This document shows positions 33,459 to 45,521 of a DNA stretch of 64,000 nt, in pieces (the stretch's first letter is position 1; the number at the start of each line of letters is the position of its first letter). The stretch is from positions 55,566 to 119,565 of the forward strand of contig VZQC01005558.1 in assembly GCA_009823505.1 (NCBI GenBank), read 5' to 3'. The position numbers and the translations under genes were made by a program. Below the pieces are notes generated by a model. It did not search any database. It saw only the letters and a program-made list of their open reading frames with translations, and was not told the DNA's origin. Origin of the DNA: Rhizomys pruinosus (lineage: Eukaryota; Chordata; Mammalia; Rodentia; Spalacidae).

Positions 33459-34334
33459 CAATCTTCTCCTTCCACCATGTGTGCTCTGGGCTCTAGATCA
33501 CTCAGGTGGTCAGCTCTGGCAGCCTGTGTTCTTACCCACTGAGCCATCTTGATGTCCTAATGCTTTACCTTTAGAAAAGGCATTGCTTTATGGAAATTTC
33601 TATGCCATGATATAACAATAAGTTGTTAGATTTTATTTCTCTTAATTTTATTTTCCCAGAAGCATTCAGTTGAAGCAAGAGCCCTATTAGTTTCTGAAAG
33701 AAATTACTAAATCTAGAATGGGGCTAAATATCATATATAAACTTTGTGGCTCAAAATATAAGTACCTGAGTGTTTCTTTCTTTGTTCTTTTTTGTTTGTT
33801 TTTACTTTCAAGTGTGGAAAGATAATGCTTCTTATATCTTTTATCCCTTTGCTGTTTTGCTTACTCAGCCATACTGACAACTTTCTCTAGAGACTTCAGC
33901 TTTAGAAACTAACAGAAATGTGCCTAAATGCTTCTAATGGACTTGATCTCTGGGTGATCATGGCCACCTTGGCTATATAGCAAATTCCAGGACAGCTGCG
34001 GATACAGGAAGACCCTGTCTCAAAACAAAAAACAAAACAAAACAAACAAAACAAAAATACTAACAAAAAAAGCAAACTCTTCCCTTTCATTCATTTAGTT
34101 ATTTCTGTCTTTTAATTTCCACATGTACTCTGCAGTTCAGCATCCATTTTATACCTGTTCATACTCTCTGGTTGGCTGAAAGAAAGGAGTATGAAAACTA
34201 TGCTTCTATTCTTTAGAGATTATTTGGTTTTACAAACTACTAAACACAATAAGAAAATAGATCCTTTGCTTAAGGTTTTTGGAAGGTAAACATGCGAAGG
34301 TTAGAAAAATATATGCTTTGTAATTTCAAAGTTA
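33176..34334. other. Unique sequence with a (GT)n array and a B1 scrap
   Basis: 33409-33457 is a (GT)n microsatellite; 33465-33560 resembles a degraded antisense B2/B3 ('cactgagccatcttgatg'). 33970-34025 is the 3' part of a sense B1 ('aagaccctgtctcaaaac'). The rest is unrecognised. Confidence 0.55.
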
Positions 34335-34556
34335 TTATTTTTTAATATTTTATTTTTATTTTATGTGTATGAATATATTGCATGCATGTAGATCCATTCA
34401 TGTTGTGCAATGCCCATGGAAGTCAGAAGAGGGTGTTGGATCCCCTGGAATTGGAGTTACTGATGGTTGTTAGCTGCCATGTAGTTGCTGGAAATTGAAC
34501 TTGGGTCTTCTGTAAGAGCAGCCAGTGCTCCTAACTGGTGAGCCTCCTCTATAGCC
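34335..34556 (-). mobile_element. B2 SINE
   Basis: Antisense B2 from AT-rich tail to 'ggtgagcctcctctatagcc'. Confidence 0.88.
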
Positions 34557-34667
34557 TCCTTCAAAATTAGTTCCATAAATTAAGACAGTACAGTTATGAA
34601 GATGGAAGAATAATTTTTGGAGTAACATTTTAAGCATCCAGGGATATGAAAAACTAATGAAGACTGT

Positions 34668-34951
34668 TGAAAATGTGCCAATGAGGGGCTGGAGAGATGG
34701 CTCAGCGGTTAAGAGCACTGACTGCTCTTGCAGAGGACCTGGGTTTGATTCCCAGCACCCACAAGGTGACTAAGAACCAGCTTAGGCCAGGTGTGGTGGC
34801 TCACACCTTTAATCCCAGCATTAGGGAGACAGAGATAGGCAGATCTCTGTGAGTTCAAAGCCTATGGTCTGCATAGTGAGCTCCAGGCCAGCTGGGACTA
34901 AAGGGAGACCCTGTTTAAAAAAAAATAAATAAAATGAAAATGTGCCAATGA
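34668..34951 (+). mobile_element. Composite B2-B1 SINE with one perfect target-site duplication
   Basis: 34685-34773 is the 5' (tRNA-like) part of a B2 ending 'taagaaccagctt'. It joins a full-length B1 (34774-34934) with poly-A tail. The composite as a whole is flanked by a perfect 17-bp repeat, 'tgaaaatgtgccaatga', at 34668-34684 and 34935-34951. The B2 3' part is absent and there is no second TSD at the B2/B1 joint, so both parts arrived in one event. Confidence 0.9.
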
Positions 34952-35316
34952 AATATGAATCGATGGGCATACATCCAGATATTGTAGTCAAATTGAAATG
35001 GAATGGTAAGGAACCATGAACACACTAGTTGTCTGACTATGGTAGTTTGGTTGGGATGTCTCCTGTGGGCTCTGGTCCATAGTTTGTGGCACCATTTGGG
35101 AAGGATCGTGGAAGCTTTAAGCGTGTGGCCTTGCTGGAGGAGCACACCCTGGGGACTAGCTTTGAGAGGTCTTAAGTCTGATTCCTGCTTTCAGTTTTTC
35201 TCTCTGTTCCCTGTGCCTGCTTGGAGATGTGAACTCTCAGCTTTCTGCTCTGGCTGCCTCCTGCTTCATCTCCTGCCTTGATGGACTCTTATCCCTCTGG
35301 AACTGTAAACCCAATA

Positions 35317-36697
35317 AACACCTTCTTCTTTTTTAGTTTTAGATTTTTTTATTGATGTTTTGTGTATTTCATACATCATTTCTCAGTTCAATTTAGACAC
35401 ATTCCCCTTTCCATGACCTCCACCCCACCCCTGTTCCTGCATTCTGCCATACATGTCTTGCATCTTTCTTTCAGTCTTTTTTTTCTACGTTTTCCCCTTT
35501 AATTTTATGTTATTTCAAGATATGCATACATATCCTCCACCCATATACCAATATTACAAAATCTGAACATAAGTTGTAGGTTAATTCTCAAGCCCATTAA
35601 GGGATTCACCTTTTTAAAATTTTTATTTATTTATTTTTATGTGTATGAGTGTACTGTCTGCATATAGGTTGGTGTGCCCATGTCATGCAATGCAATGTGG
35701 AGGTAGAAGAGGGTGTTGGATTCCCCAAATCCAAACTGGAGTTCTCAGCCTCCATGTGGGTGCTGGGGATCGAACCCGGGTCCTCTGCAAGAGCAGTTGG
35801 TGCTCTTAACCACTAGGCCATCTCTCTAGCCCAAGAGATTCACCTTTTAACCATACTGCTGCTTTCATATAAAAAAGAAATATAGCAAAGACAATACTCA
35901 GTTTGCCTTACAACTAGGGATTTTGTGCTAGCATCCACAAATGAGGGACACCATATGTCCTTTGTTTTTCTGGGACTGTGTTACATCACTTAGCGTAATG
36001 TCTTTTAGTTCCATCCATTTACCTGCAACGTTCATGATGTCATCTTTCTTTACCGCTGCACAGAACTCCATCGTGTAGATGTACCACATTTTCTGTATCC
36101 ACTCTTTGGTTGAGGGACATTTGGGTTGCTTTCAGCTTTTTGCTATTGTGAAGAGAGCTACAATAAACATAGATGTGCATGTGTCTTTGCAATAAGATGA
36201 GTCTTGTGGGTATATATACCCAGGAGTGGTATGACTGGGTCAGGTGGTAGGTTCATTTTTAGTCTTTTAAGAGTTCTCCACACTGCTTTCCATAGGGGTT
36301 GTATTCCCACTAGCAGTGGATGAGTGTTCCCCTTTCTCCACAGTATTTGGTGTCATTTGTTTTCCTAACCTTGGCCTTTCTTACTGGAGTAAGGTGAAAT
36401 CTTAAACTGGTTTTAATTTGCATCTCCTTAATTATTAGCGATGTTGAACACTTTCTGAGATGTTTCTTAGCCATCTTCACTTCTTCATTTGTGAATTCTC
36501 TATTCAGCTCTTTACTCCATCTTTTGATAGTGTCTTTTTTTTTTCTTGATCCTTTGGTTTTTGAGTAGTTTATATATTCTGGATATTAATGCTTTATCTG
36601 ATGTACCACTGGTGAAGATTTCCTCCCACTCTGTGGGTTTTCTCTTTCACTTCCCTGATTGTTTCTTTTGTTGTACAGAAGCTTAACACTTCCTTCT
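35317..36697 (-). mobile_element. L1 (type C 3' UTR), nested
   Basis: 5'-truncated minus-strand L1 of about 1.35 kb (35330-36684): 3' end with 'ttattgatgttttgtgtatt', then 3' UTR and ORF2 C-terminal region to 'tctttcacttccctgattg'. TSDs 'aacaccttcttct' (about 35318-35330) and 'aacacttccttct' (36685-36697). It is itself split by a B2. Confidence 0.85.
35599..35848 (-). mobile_element. B2 SINE inside the nested L1
   Basis: Antisense B2 (35616-35832) ending 'aggccatctctctagccc', flanked by 'aagggattcacctttt' and 'aagagattcacctttt'. Confidence 0.92.
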
Positions 36698-36924
36698 ATA
36701 GTTGCCATGGCTATGTGTTTTATCACAGCAACAGAGAAGTAACTAATATGCTGACCATGTGCTAAGAACTGCCTTCTGGAATGGGCATTGGAAGACTCTG
36801 AGCTGCCATCTTTTTTGGAGAATTTTTTTTCCCTGGCTAACAACCCTGTTCACATTTCCAGCCAAGGATTTCTGCACTCCTCTACGTGGGAGTACTGGAT
36901 TCCATCCCGGGCAATGGATGAAAG

Positions 36925-37276
36925 ACTGTGTTAGTTATTTTCGTGTCACTGTGACTATCAGGTGTGACATGAACAATTTGAGGGGGAGGGAGGAGGGAGT
37001 ATTTTGGCTCACAGTTTCGGAGGCTATAGTCCCATGGAGAGTGGGCATGGCACAGCTCGTGGTGGCAGGAGAATCTGGCAGAGGCTCCTCAAACTAGGGC
37101 AGATCAGGAAACAGCAAGGAGAATTGTGAAACACAGAAGGGCCTGCCCTTAGTGAGACACTTCTGCCAGGCTGGCTCCTTCTCGTAAAGGTTCCACAGCC
37201 ATTGCAAACAGTGTCGCCAGCTGGGGAAGACATGTGTAAAACATAAAACTGTGGGACACACTTCAGTTTCAACCTA
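36925..37276 (+). mobile_element. Unclassified rodent repeat
   Basis: Starts 'gtgttagttattttcgtgtc' and includes 'ttggctcacagtttcggagg'. Its layout resembles the repeat at 62.6-63.2 kb ('gtattagttactttctgatg'; both hold a 'cagtgtc(g/a)cca(g/a)ctgggg' block). Family not named. Confidence 0.5.
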
Positions 37277-37960
37277 CAAGAGAGGCCAAAATCTGAGGCT
37301 GATTAAGTTACTACTAGTTTTGTGTGTAATGAAATGGGAAATTTTCTCCCACCCCCTCAAAACTCCACAAATGCAGTTAAAAAAGGAAAAGTTTAATTAT
37401 TGATCAATCAACCAGAATGTGGTATATGTCATACACAATCTGCTAAGAGGTTGTGGACAGAAAAAAAGTCTTACCATTTTCTGGAACCAAATAGATACAA
37501 ACCTTTCCACACATGTCTCAAGAAGAAAGTGGGCCTCAGGATTCATACCACACACAGTTCATCTTAAATTCACATAGGAATTGGGTGCCTATCTCTGTTA
37601 CTGATTTGGATTTATCCAAAAAGAAATCGAGTTATGACAAACAAGAATTTTGCAACTTGGAGCAAGGAACCCATCAAAGTTAGAGTAGTGCCTTCCCACA
37701 GAAAGTGGGAACAGAGGTGCTGTCTCTAAGTGTCTGTATTTCCAGGCACGCCCAGTTCCTTGACAGAGACCTTAATGGGTCAGAAGGCTGACTTAATGCC
37801 AACTTATTCTTCAGAAACATTTGAGTAGATTTTCATTTGGGAGAATTAAGTCACTGGTTGTAGTAAACTCCTATGGTTCGGCCGAAGAAGTTCAGGTCAT
37901 GGCCGAGAAATGGAGGTGAGTAGATGGTGAAGTCAACACACAGATATCAGGAGTCCGGTT
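37277..37960. other. Unique noncoding sequence
   Basis: Nothing recognised. Confidence 0.4.
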
Positions 37961-38152
37961 AAAAGCAGGCAGAGCTGGGTGTGGTGGTGCACGCCTTTAA
38001 TCCTAGCACTTGGGATGGAGGCAGAGGCAGGTGGATCTTTGTGAGTTCCCGGCCAGCCTGGTCTACAGAGCGAGTTCCAGGCCAGCTGGGGCTACAGGGA
38101 GACCCTGTCTCAAAAATACCAAAAATAAATAAATAAGAAAAAAGCAGGCAGA
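37961..38152 (+). mobile_element. B1 SINE with target-site duplication
   Basis: Full-length B1 (37974-38139) flanked by perfect 'aaaagcaggcaga' at 37961-37973 and 38140-38152. Confidence 0.95.
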
Positions 38153-38527
38153 TTGTGAGCTCCTGCAAAACTTGTTTTAATCAGGGAAAATAGGGATATA
38201 TATGCAATTGTCTCTGCCCCTCCACAAAAACGATCCAAGTGTTGCTCATTGGTCTAGATCGCTGACTCGGCTGTTGCCATGGTTAATGTCTAAGAACAGG
38301 TTAGACCTGTTCAGCAAGCAAAGTGATAATCACACTGGTGTGTAGGTGTGTAACACTCTACAACTGGTTTTAAGTTTGTCTTTACCCTTTTACTGAACAC
38401 ATATATTTTATACATATACATATACTACATATACATATGTAGTATAGAGCACTTTCCAGTCTACAAAGCAGGCATATCTATGCCATTTTGTTTAATCTTT
38501 ACATTTTTCTCTAGGAACAAAACAGTA
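38153..38527. other. Unique noncoding sequence
   Basis: Nothing recognised; short ATAC-rich run at 38400-38440. Confidence 0.4.
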
Positions 38528-38935
38528 TTTGTGCTGGATAGCTTTAGTGTCAACTTGACACACCAGGTTGAGGTAGCTTCAGTTGGGGAATTGCCTCCAT
38601 TGGACTGGTCTGTGGCCATGTCTGTGGGACATTTTCTTGATTTTTGACTGATGTGAGAGGGCCCAGCCCACTGTAGATAGTGCCACTGTGGAGAGGTAGT
38701 TCTGTATTGTATAAGAAAGCAGGCTGAGCTTGGGCTAGGTGAGCAAACCAGTAAGCAGCATTCCTCCATGGCCTGTGCTTCAGCTCCTGCCTCCAAGTTC
38801 CTGCCCTGAGTTTCTACCTTGGGCTCCCTCAGTGATGAACTGTCATCTGGAGATGTGAGCTAAATGAATCCTTTCCCTCCAAGTTGGTATTGGTCAGAGT
38901 GCTTTGTCACAGCAATTGAAGGCTAACTAGAACAA
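38528..38935 (-). mobile_element. URR1-like rodent repeat, inverted
   Basis: Reverse complement of the 13853-14258 repeat: 'tgtgctggatagctttagtg' at one end and 'aattgaaggctaactagaac' at the other. Confidence 0.8.
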
Positions 38936-39060
38936 TATTATTATCTTGATTTTGCTGATAAACAAATTGAGCCTCGAGGCTCAATAACTCCCAGACCAGT
39001 TATTCTGGGACTAAACCCAGTTCTAGACCAAGTCCAGTGATCTTTCTAATACATCACTTT
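38936..39060 (+). mobile_element. MIR SINE
   Basis: 'ttgctgataaacaaattgag', 'gggactaaacccagttctag', 'ccagtgatctttctaataca' follow the MIR consensus. Confidence 0.65.
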
Positions 39061-39384
39061 AATAATATCTCTTTTGTGTGCATATAAATATACGTTTGTT
39101 AGAAAGCATTGCAGCCTGAGATAAATGATTGATTCTGAGAGCAGAGTCCTTCACAATAGACTGTGCTGTGACAGTATCCTTACAGTGACCTTGTTTGCTG
39201 CCTTCCTTTTACTTCCTGCCTTGGGGGTCCTTAAGTCTTAGCCTGGCTTTTATTTCTGCTGAGATGGCTCTTTCGACAACTGATAACGGCCTGAAGACCA
39301 GATCCTGTGCTCTTTTCCCTGCTCTCATGCCCTTTTGTGTTATTGAGGTTCACAGGGTCTCAAACTTAGCATGTTAATAATTTT
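39061..39384. other. Unique noncoding sequence
   Basis: Nothing recognised. Confidence 0.4.
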
Positions 39385-40080
39385 CAGGTATGCAATTCAG
39401 TAGGGTAAGCACATTTGCACCGTTGTGAAGCAATGGCCACACCATGTCTCCAGAATCGTCCCAAACGGAGACTCTGCTCTCATCGTTAACAAGGTCCCAT
39501 TCTTCCCTTCCCCCACTCCTGTCAACTACCTATTTTCCATCTCTGAATTTAGCTTCTCTGGATGGCTCCTATAAACACAGTCACACAGCATTTGTCCTTT
39601 AGTGTCTGATTTATTTCAATTAGCATAACGTCTTCAATATTCATTAGTGTGGTAGCATATATCAGAATTTCATTATTTTTAAGGATTAATATTTCATGTG
39701 TGTTCATATCTCTATGCATAGAAACACATACCATGTTTTGTTTATCCATTCCTCCATTCACAGACATTTCTTTTCACTGTTTGGGTATTATGGATGAGGT
39801 TGCTGTATCAGTGTGCAAATACCTATGCCAGTACTGCTATCTGTCTTCCGGTATGGACCAGAAGTGGAGTTGCTGGGTCTGGGGTCGTATGGTAGCTCTG
39901 TTTGACCTTTTGAGGGCCCACTGGACTGCTTTCCTTAGCGGCTGCATCATTTATCATTTCCACAAGCCATTTGTTCCTCATTCTTTTTTCTTTTTGACAA
40001 TAGGCATCTCAGGGGTGTGAAATGGTATCCCTTTGTGGGTTTTGATTTGCATTTTCCTGTGATTAGTGACTTTGAGAGAC
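39385..40080 (-). mobile_element. L1M, ORF2 end and 3' UTR, antisense
   Basis: Old mammalian L1 in reverse: 'tgcaattcagtagggtaagc', 'tccagaatcgtcccaaacgg', 'ttgtttatccattcctccat', 'tgttcacagtgatttgc'-like end. Mammal-wide age; no open frame survives. Confidence 0.78.
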
Positions 40081-41930
40081 TTGTTCACTGTAGGCCAGCC
40101 ATCCCTGGCAATGGTTTTAATGTCAGGCTGTAACTGGTACTTTCTTGATTCTGACCTTTCCAAGTTCAGAGTGTTCAGTGTGTTCTTGCAGTTCCAAAAA
40201 GTTTCCTGTATCTTCCTACTCTCCTTTTTGCTTTAACTCACTCAGTTTGATGTCTCCTCTTTTCAAGGCTTCTAACTCAGCTTTCAGTAGGGAACACGAC
40301 ATTCTCCCCTGACTCCACAAACTTCACAATTAACCCAGCATTTTATCATCTTTATCTCTGCAAAACAATTCTGATACCTTCTTGCCACTTTCTATGCATT
40401 TTCTTGTAAGGAGGGAAAATTAGTTATGACAAAGAAAAATGTTCAAAAAATTCTTATTTAGTTGAGTGGAAGAAATATAAAACTTTTAGACTGCATTTTT
40501 TTCTCAACACCGTCTCAACCATTCGTTTAGTAGTGTCCCTTAGAGTATTCTGCCAGGATGTCACAATTCCAGAAGCCTACGCAGGACTCATAGGGTAGGG
40601 AGTAACTGTGGGAGTAGTGTCCTGGGCTGGAAGGTAACAGGCATGTAAACATGAGTCTGTTTAGAATGCCACATCTATAGCAGTACAAGTCTGTGTGTTC
40701 CTGTTTTAAGACCTCATAAGGCAGAGTGTGAATTAATGATGGAGTTTATATACAACACATCACCCAATGCTTGGCATTTAGTCAAACCTCAGGAAAGGCT
40801 GACTCTCTGCTCCCAGGGGGATATTTTTATATTAAGAACTATTAATCTTTTTAAGTTCTGGTGTGACTTTCTCCTAGCTGGTATTAGAGAGCATGAGATA
40901 CAGACATTTTATTTCTTTTTAAATAAATGTCTGCATTTAATGCAATAAGATTGCTTCTTAATTGTGCAGTAATTAAACTTAAATAAATGTCACAACCAGA
41001 ATGGGTACCGACCATGGCATCATTTAAGTGTGACATGAGCATAAGAGCAATACCCTGTCTTTCCAGTCATTACACAGGTCACCCATAATGGCAGTTTTTC
41101 TTATATCTGCTCTCAGGATTTCTGAAGTGATGAAGAATTAAAAAATAAAGTTATAATGCCTTTCACTGACAGCTCTGACTGTCTGAATTAGTATTCTTTA
41201 AGGATCTATAGAATCTTACTAAATAATAGTTCGGATTAAATTAAAATGGAAATTGCAGTAATATTTTTCCTCTGAGAAAGAACTCTTTTGTGTGATCTGT
41301 CAGTGTGCCATCATTTTGTCTTCTGTTATTAGAGTGATCATTCAATCATATTTCCTGCTTTTAGGGTTAATTACAAGCTTAAAGACTTGCCTCCAACCCT
41401 CTACCAAATGCCATGAATTACACACCTTGTCAGCTCTAAGAAATTATTTGATTTGAGGATTCTAAAAAATCTTGTAATGGATTTTACCATGTCTTTTGTC
41501 AGAATCACCTGTGTGGATCTGGAAAAGCTATGGTTTTTGCCCTCCATCCATGGGAATAACAGCACTCAGGGTACTTCCAAATTCTGTCAGACATGCTTAC
41601 AGTTTCTGTTTATAACCTTTCAATTTCTTGACCGTGGTACTCTCTGCCTTCTCTCTGAAGAATGCTTGTGAGCTTTATTCCTTTAGCACAGGGGCAGACC
41701 TTATGAGATGACAGTGATTCTTCAGGACTTTAGTGTGTTTCTCCTGCTCCCTGACACATGAAATTCTTCTGTCTTTGGCTGTTACAGTGCCTCTGACCAC
41801 TCTCTATCAGTTGAACCTCTAGTATGTCACCACTCCAGCACCTGCCTGGGGAGTGCTGCTGTGGTGTTTTCATTTGTCTTGCTGGGAAATGGCTGGTTAT
41901 TTCCAACATGCATGCATAATCTTTTCAGGT
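40081..41930. other. Unique noncoding sequence
   Basis: AT-rich, no exon recognised. 40940-41400 looks low in repeats and could hold conserved noncoding DNA. Confidence 0.4.
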
Positions 41931-41934
41931 AGAC

Positions 41935-42075
41935 AGAAACCATGATAGATTTACTTGTTTATTTGAGACAAAGATTTGCTGTATATGTCCCAGGTTGGCT
42001 TCAAATTCTCTTTTCTCCAGTTTCAGCTTGTCAAACACTAGGATTATAGTGATGCCCCACCAGGACTGGCTGTGT
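41935..42075 (-). mobile_element. Diverged B1-family fragment
   Basis: 'atttgagacaaagatttgct', 'cccaggttggcttcaaattc', 'cactaggattatagtgatgc' follow an antisense B1/PB1 pattern. Confidence 0.6.
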
Positions 42076-42295
42076 TGATTGTGGAAACGATATTCCAAAA
42101 TTAGACACACACACTTCAATTAGCACACAGAGCAGACTTTGTTGGAAAGAAATGATTTCTGGATATCAACATTAAAACAAAGATTAATAATAGAGAATGG
42201 TAACAAACATTAAACTACTATTGTACCATCCTAAAAACTCCCCCAAATGGAAGTCTGACATTTCAAATCTCACTCCAATCTGCCCCACTGCCTCG

Positions 42296-42578
42296 CGTTT
42301 TGCTTTTCTTTTTTTTTTTTAATTATTAAAAAATTTTTTTCTGTATGTATATCAATGTACTGTCTGCATGCAGGTTTGTGCACCCATGTCGTGCAATGCC
42401 GCAGAGGTCAGAAGAGGGTGTCAGATTCCCCTGGAACTGGAGTTCTCCTGGAATTGGAGTTTCAGACAGTTCTCAGCCGCCATGTGGGTGCTGGGGATCG
42501 AACCCCGGTCCTCTGTAAGAGCGGTCGGCGCTCTTATCCGCTAGGTCATCTCTCCAGCCCCAACGTTTTGCTTTTCTT
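42296..42578 (-). mobile_element. B2 SINE with target-site duplication
   Basis: Near-full-length antisense B2 (42311-42563) with the duplicated internal block, flanked by perfect 'cgttttgcttttctt' at 42296-42310 and 42564-42578. Confidence 0.95.
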
Positions 42579-42630
42579 CAGTGTCATTTCCTTGCATTTT
42601 AGAGGCTGGGCACATTCTCACAGCATCCTT

Positions 42631-42732
42631 GTACATCTACACAATGGAATTCTAGGCAGTGGTTAAGAAAGATGACATCGTGAATTTTGCAGGTAAATGG
42701 ATGGAACTAGATGCCATTATGCTAGTGTTTAG
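42631..42732 (+). mobile_element. Short L1 ORF2 scrap
   Basis: 'gtacatctacacaatggaat' to 'gatggaactagatgccatta' is the ORF2 C-terminal segment seen in the other L1 copies. Confidence 0.8.
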
Positions 42733-43011
42733 GTCAGTACTGGGGTTCTGAACTCTACCCAGTACTAGGGTGGTAGAGAGAGGAGATACCCAGCAAGCTG
42801 GCTAGTTATACTAGTCAAATCTGAATTGGAGTTTATATAATATATAAATAGTAAATATAATTAAATACTTTTAATATAAAAGTAAACATATACACAAGTA
42901 CATGTTTTCCATTGTGTATGTACATATATGCCTAAGGAAGTGTGCCTATACACAGGTGAACACACATATACACATATGCATGTACTCCCAATACACATAC
43001 AAAATAAATAA

Positions 43012-43268
43012 AAGTAGAATTAGGGGCTGGAGAGATGGCCTAGCAGTTAAGAGCGCCAACTGCTCTTGCAGAGGTCCCAGTTTCTATCCCCAGCACCCAC
43101 GTGGTGGCTGAGAACCGTCTTTAACTCCAGTTCCAGGGGAATCTGACACCCTCTTCTGACCTCCGCGGCATTGCATGACATGGGCGCACAAACCTACATG
43201 CAGACAGTACATTCATACACATACAAAATAAGTAAAAAAAAGTAAAAGAAAAAAATAGAATTAAAGAA
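43012..43268 (+). mobile_element. B2 SINE
   Basis: B2 (43023-43254) of the single-block type, flanked by 'tagaatta' on both sides. Confidence 0.9.
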
Positions 43269-43467
43269 ACTTTCTTTGAGGCTCCTTATCTTATTATTTT
43301 AAGTCTGGCAATGAGAAAACTTGGTTTGAGTATTAAGTGATTTCACCTTCATCTTATGTCATAGATGCATCATAATATAATAAATGACGCTTCTGACAAT
43401 TTGAACATACTATTACAAATACTTTCAGTAAAACTGTTTGACAAGTGTATTGCCAACATCATTAACT

Positions 43468-43754
43468 AAGAATAAATAGAGGGGCTGGAGAGATCGCCTA
43501 GCGGTAAAGAGCACCGACTGCTCTTGCAGAGGAACCTTGTTCGATCCCCAGCACCCACATGGCGGCTGAGAACTGTCTGAAACTCCAATTCCAGGAGAAC
43601 TCTAGTTCCAGGGGAATCTGAGACCCTCTTCTGACCTCCGCGGCATTGCAGGACACGGGTGCTCAAACCTACATGCAGACAGTACACTCATACGCATAAA
43701 TAAATAAATAAATGAATAAATAAATAAATAAAATTAAAAAAAAGAATAAATAGA
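43468..43754 (+). mobile_element. B2 SINE with target-site duplication
   Basis: Near-full-length B2 (43481-43741) with duplicated internal block and an (AAAT)n-rich tail, flanked by perfect 'aagaataaataga'. Confidence 0.95.
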
Positions 43755-44257
43755 AACACTCTCAACTAGAGACTGCAGCAGAACTCCAGATGATTCTTAT
43801 ATTCTTACAGTATTACGCATCCTGTTTTTTCAGACAAGACCACTGTGTGATCCCTCTGCAGACACTCCGGCATTTCTCATTTTGCACCCAATTATCTGTT
43901 TTTCCTTTATATGACAGATATCCTCATTTGCATATCAGAGGTACAGTGAAAGTTAACTTAAATCGTGCGCATTTCTAGTTGCTTCTCCTCTAACTGGAGT
44001 CCTTCTTTACCTTCCTACTCCTCAGACTCATTTCAATTTTCCTGTAAGGAGAGACTGGGTTTCATCTTTGACCTCACTCTCCAGCTCCACACCGGAAGCC
44101 ATAACAGAATCCCATTAGATGTGCTGCTTAAAGAGGGCTTTTATTTCCGTAAACCTGGAGCTTGGTACACATACAGCCAGGGTTCCAAGAGGTCTCTTTT
44201 GAGGCAGTTTTTCATTTGGTTTGTAGGAGGCGGCCACCTCACCATGGGCTCATGTAT
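43755..44257. other. Unique noncoding sequence
   Basis: Nothing recognised; open frames up to 101 aa without known family. Confidence 0.4.
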
Positions 44258-44925
44258 TTTTTTTTTTTAATTTTTATTGATGGTTTGTGCATTTCATACA
44301 TCATTTTCCAATTCAGATCAGGCATATTTCCCTTTCCCTTCCCCCCCACCCCCACCCCATCCCAGATCATGTATTCTGCCATAACTGTCCTGCATCTTTC
44401 AGGTTTTTTTTTTTTTTCATTTTTTTGCTATAAGTGATAATCCATGAGTATAAGCATCCTTCGTGCAAAACCAATCTACAGACTGTTGTGCCCAAACCCC
44501 CACAGTCCCACCATCCAGTGGGGGGGGTGACAGGTTGTTTGTTCAATCAAGTTGATCAAATGAGTGTCCAGACTACATCGCTGTAGTTTCACCGTTCACC
44601 CCAATCACAGCCTTTACATTCTACCATGCCCCCTCTTCCGCAGATTGTTCCCTAGGCTTAGAAAAGGGGCACAGGTGGATGAGAAATAAAACTGTCCTCT
44701 CTCTCTGGAGCTGTTGACTTGGATTCTGGTTAATTCTGGCTGTTTCCTTTCGTGGGCTGACAGTTTGTTCAGGAGTAACCTTTCGATCCTACTAATGAAG
44801 CACAAGCGATTAGATATATAGGTATTTAAGCAGCACTAATAGTTATTGTAGGTTACTTTGGCATAGACACATATGTTTGGATGATATGTTAATCCATGAA
44901 TTACATTTTTACCCCCTGATAAATG
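44258..44925 (-). mobile_element. L1 3' UTR (type A), antisense, 5' truncated
   Basis: Reverse complement of the 48.88-49.52 kb 3' UTR, with the T-tail at 44258, C-rich run at 44335-44362 and '...tttcgatcctactaatgaag' at about 44782. This copy keeps the sequence 5' of 'gatcgaaagg', that is the intron-like segment and its acceptor. Confidence 0.85.
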
Positions 44926-45351
44926 TGACAGGGTCTTACTGTGGCTTATAATATCTCCTAACCTGTAGAGGATGTAGGCTTGTGGCATCAGCCATGGGTT
45001 ATTCCTCCAAGGAGAGAGCCAATGTATTCTTCATACATGCTTGGAACGGAGAGAATATTTGTGCACTGGTGTCTCTTCTTGCAAGGAGACTCAATTCTAT
45101 GTGGGCTCTACTCTTCTGACATCTAACCTTAGTTACTTAGCAAAGGATCCACCTCAAAATACCATCACATTGAGGGTTAGGGCTTCAACACACAACAGCA
45201 TTCAGATAATAGTGTCCTGTTTTCTTCTGAGTCATGGAGCTTTACCTAATCTCTCCATTCCCCTCCTTTCCACTCTCATTAACACTGGAAACTTAGGCCT
45301 CATTTTTCATATATGGATCTCTATTAGATTTTAAGTGGCATTTATGGCTGA
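44926..45351. other. Unclassified sequence
   Basis: 45060-45230 may be an old interspersed repeat ('taccatcacattgagggtta', 'ggcttcaacacacaacagca'); not assigned. Confidence 0.35.
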
Positions 45352-45446
45352 AATTTTCCTTCCTCCTTTCCTTTCTCCCTCCTTCTACCTTCCCACCCTC
45401 CCTTGCTGCCCTCCTTCCCTCTTCCCTCTTTCCCTTCTTTCTCTCC
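45352..45446 (+). repeat. Polypyrimidine tract
   Basis: Almost pure C/T for about 95 bp. Confidence 0.9.
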
Positions 45447-45449
45447 AGT

Positions 45450-45521
45450 AGTACTGGGGACTGATCCAGAACATGCACATGCTAGACAAATTCTCTACCA
45501 TGGAGTTATATCCTCAGCCCT
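45450..45521 (-). mobile_element. ID SINE
   Basis: 'gtactggggactgatccaga', 'catgctagacaaattctcta', 'gttatatcctcagccc' is an antisense ID element next to its pyrimidine (A-tail complement) tract. Confidence 0.8.

Larger units (their letters stand above)
35035..36748 (+). mobile_element. Unclassified rodent repeat split by L1
   Basis: 35035-35328 ('tatggtagtttggttgggat' to 'aactgtaaacccaataaaca') and 36698-36748 ('tagttgccatggctatgtg', 'atcacagcaacagagaagta') are the two halves of a common rodent repeat whose family I cannot name surely. The L1 at 35330-36684 separates them. Confidence 0.6.

Noticed and set aside
35003..35281. 92-aa Trp/Leu-rich frame
   Set aside because: It lies in a common interspersed repeat split by L1.
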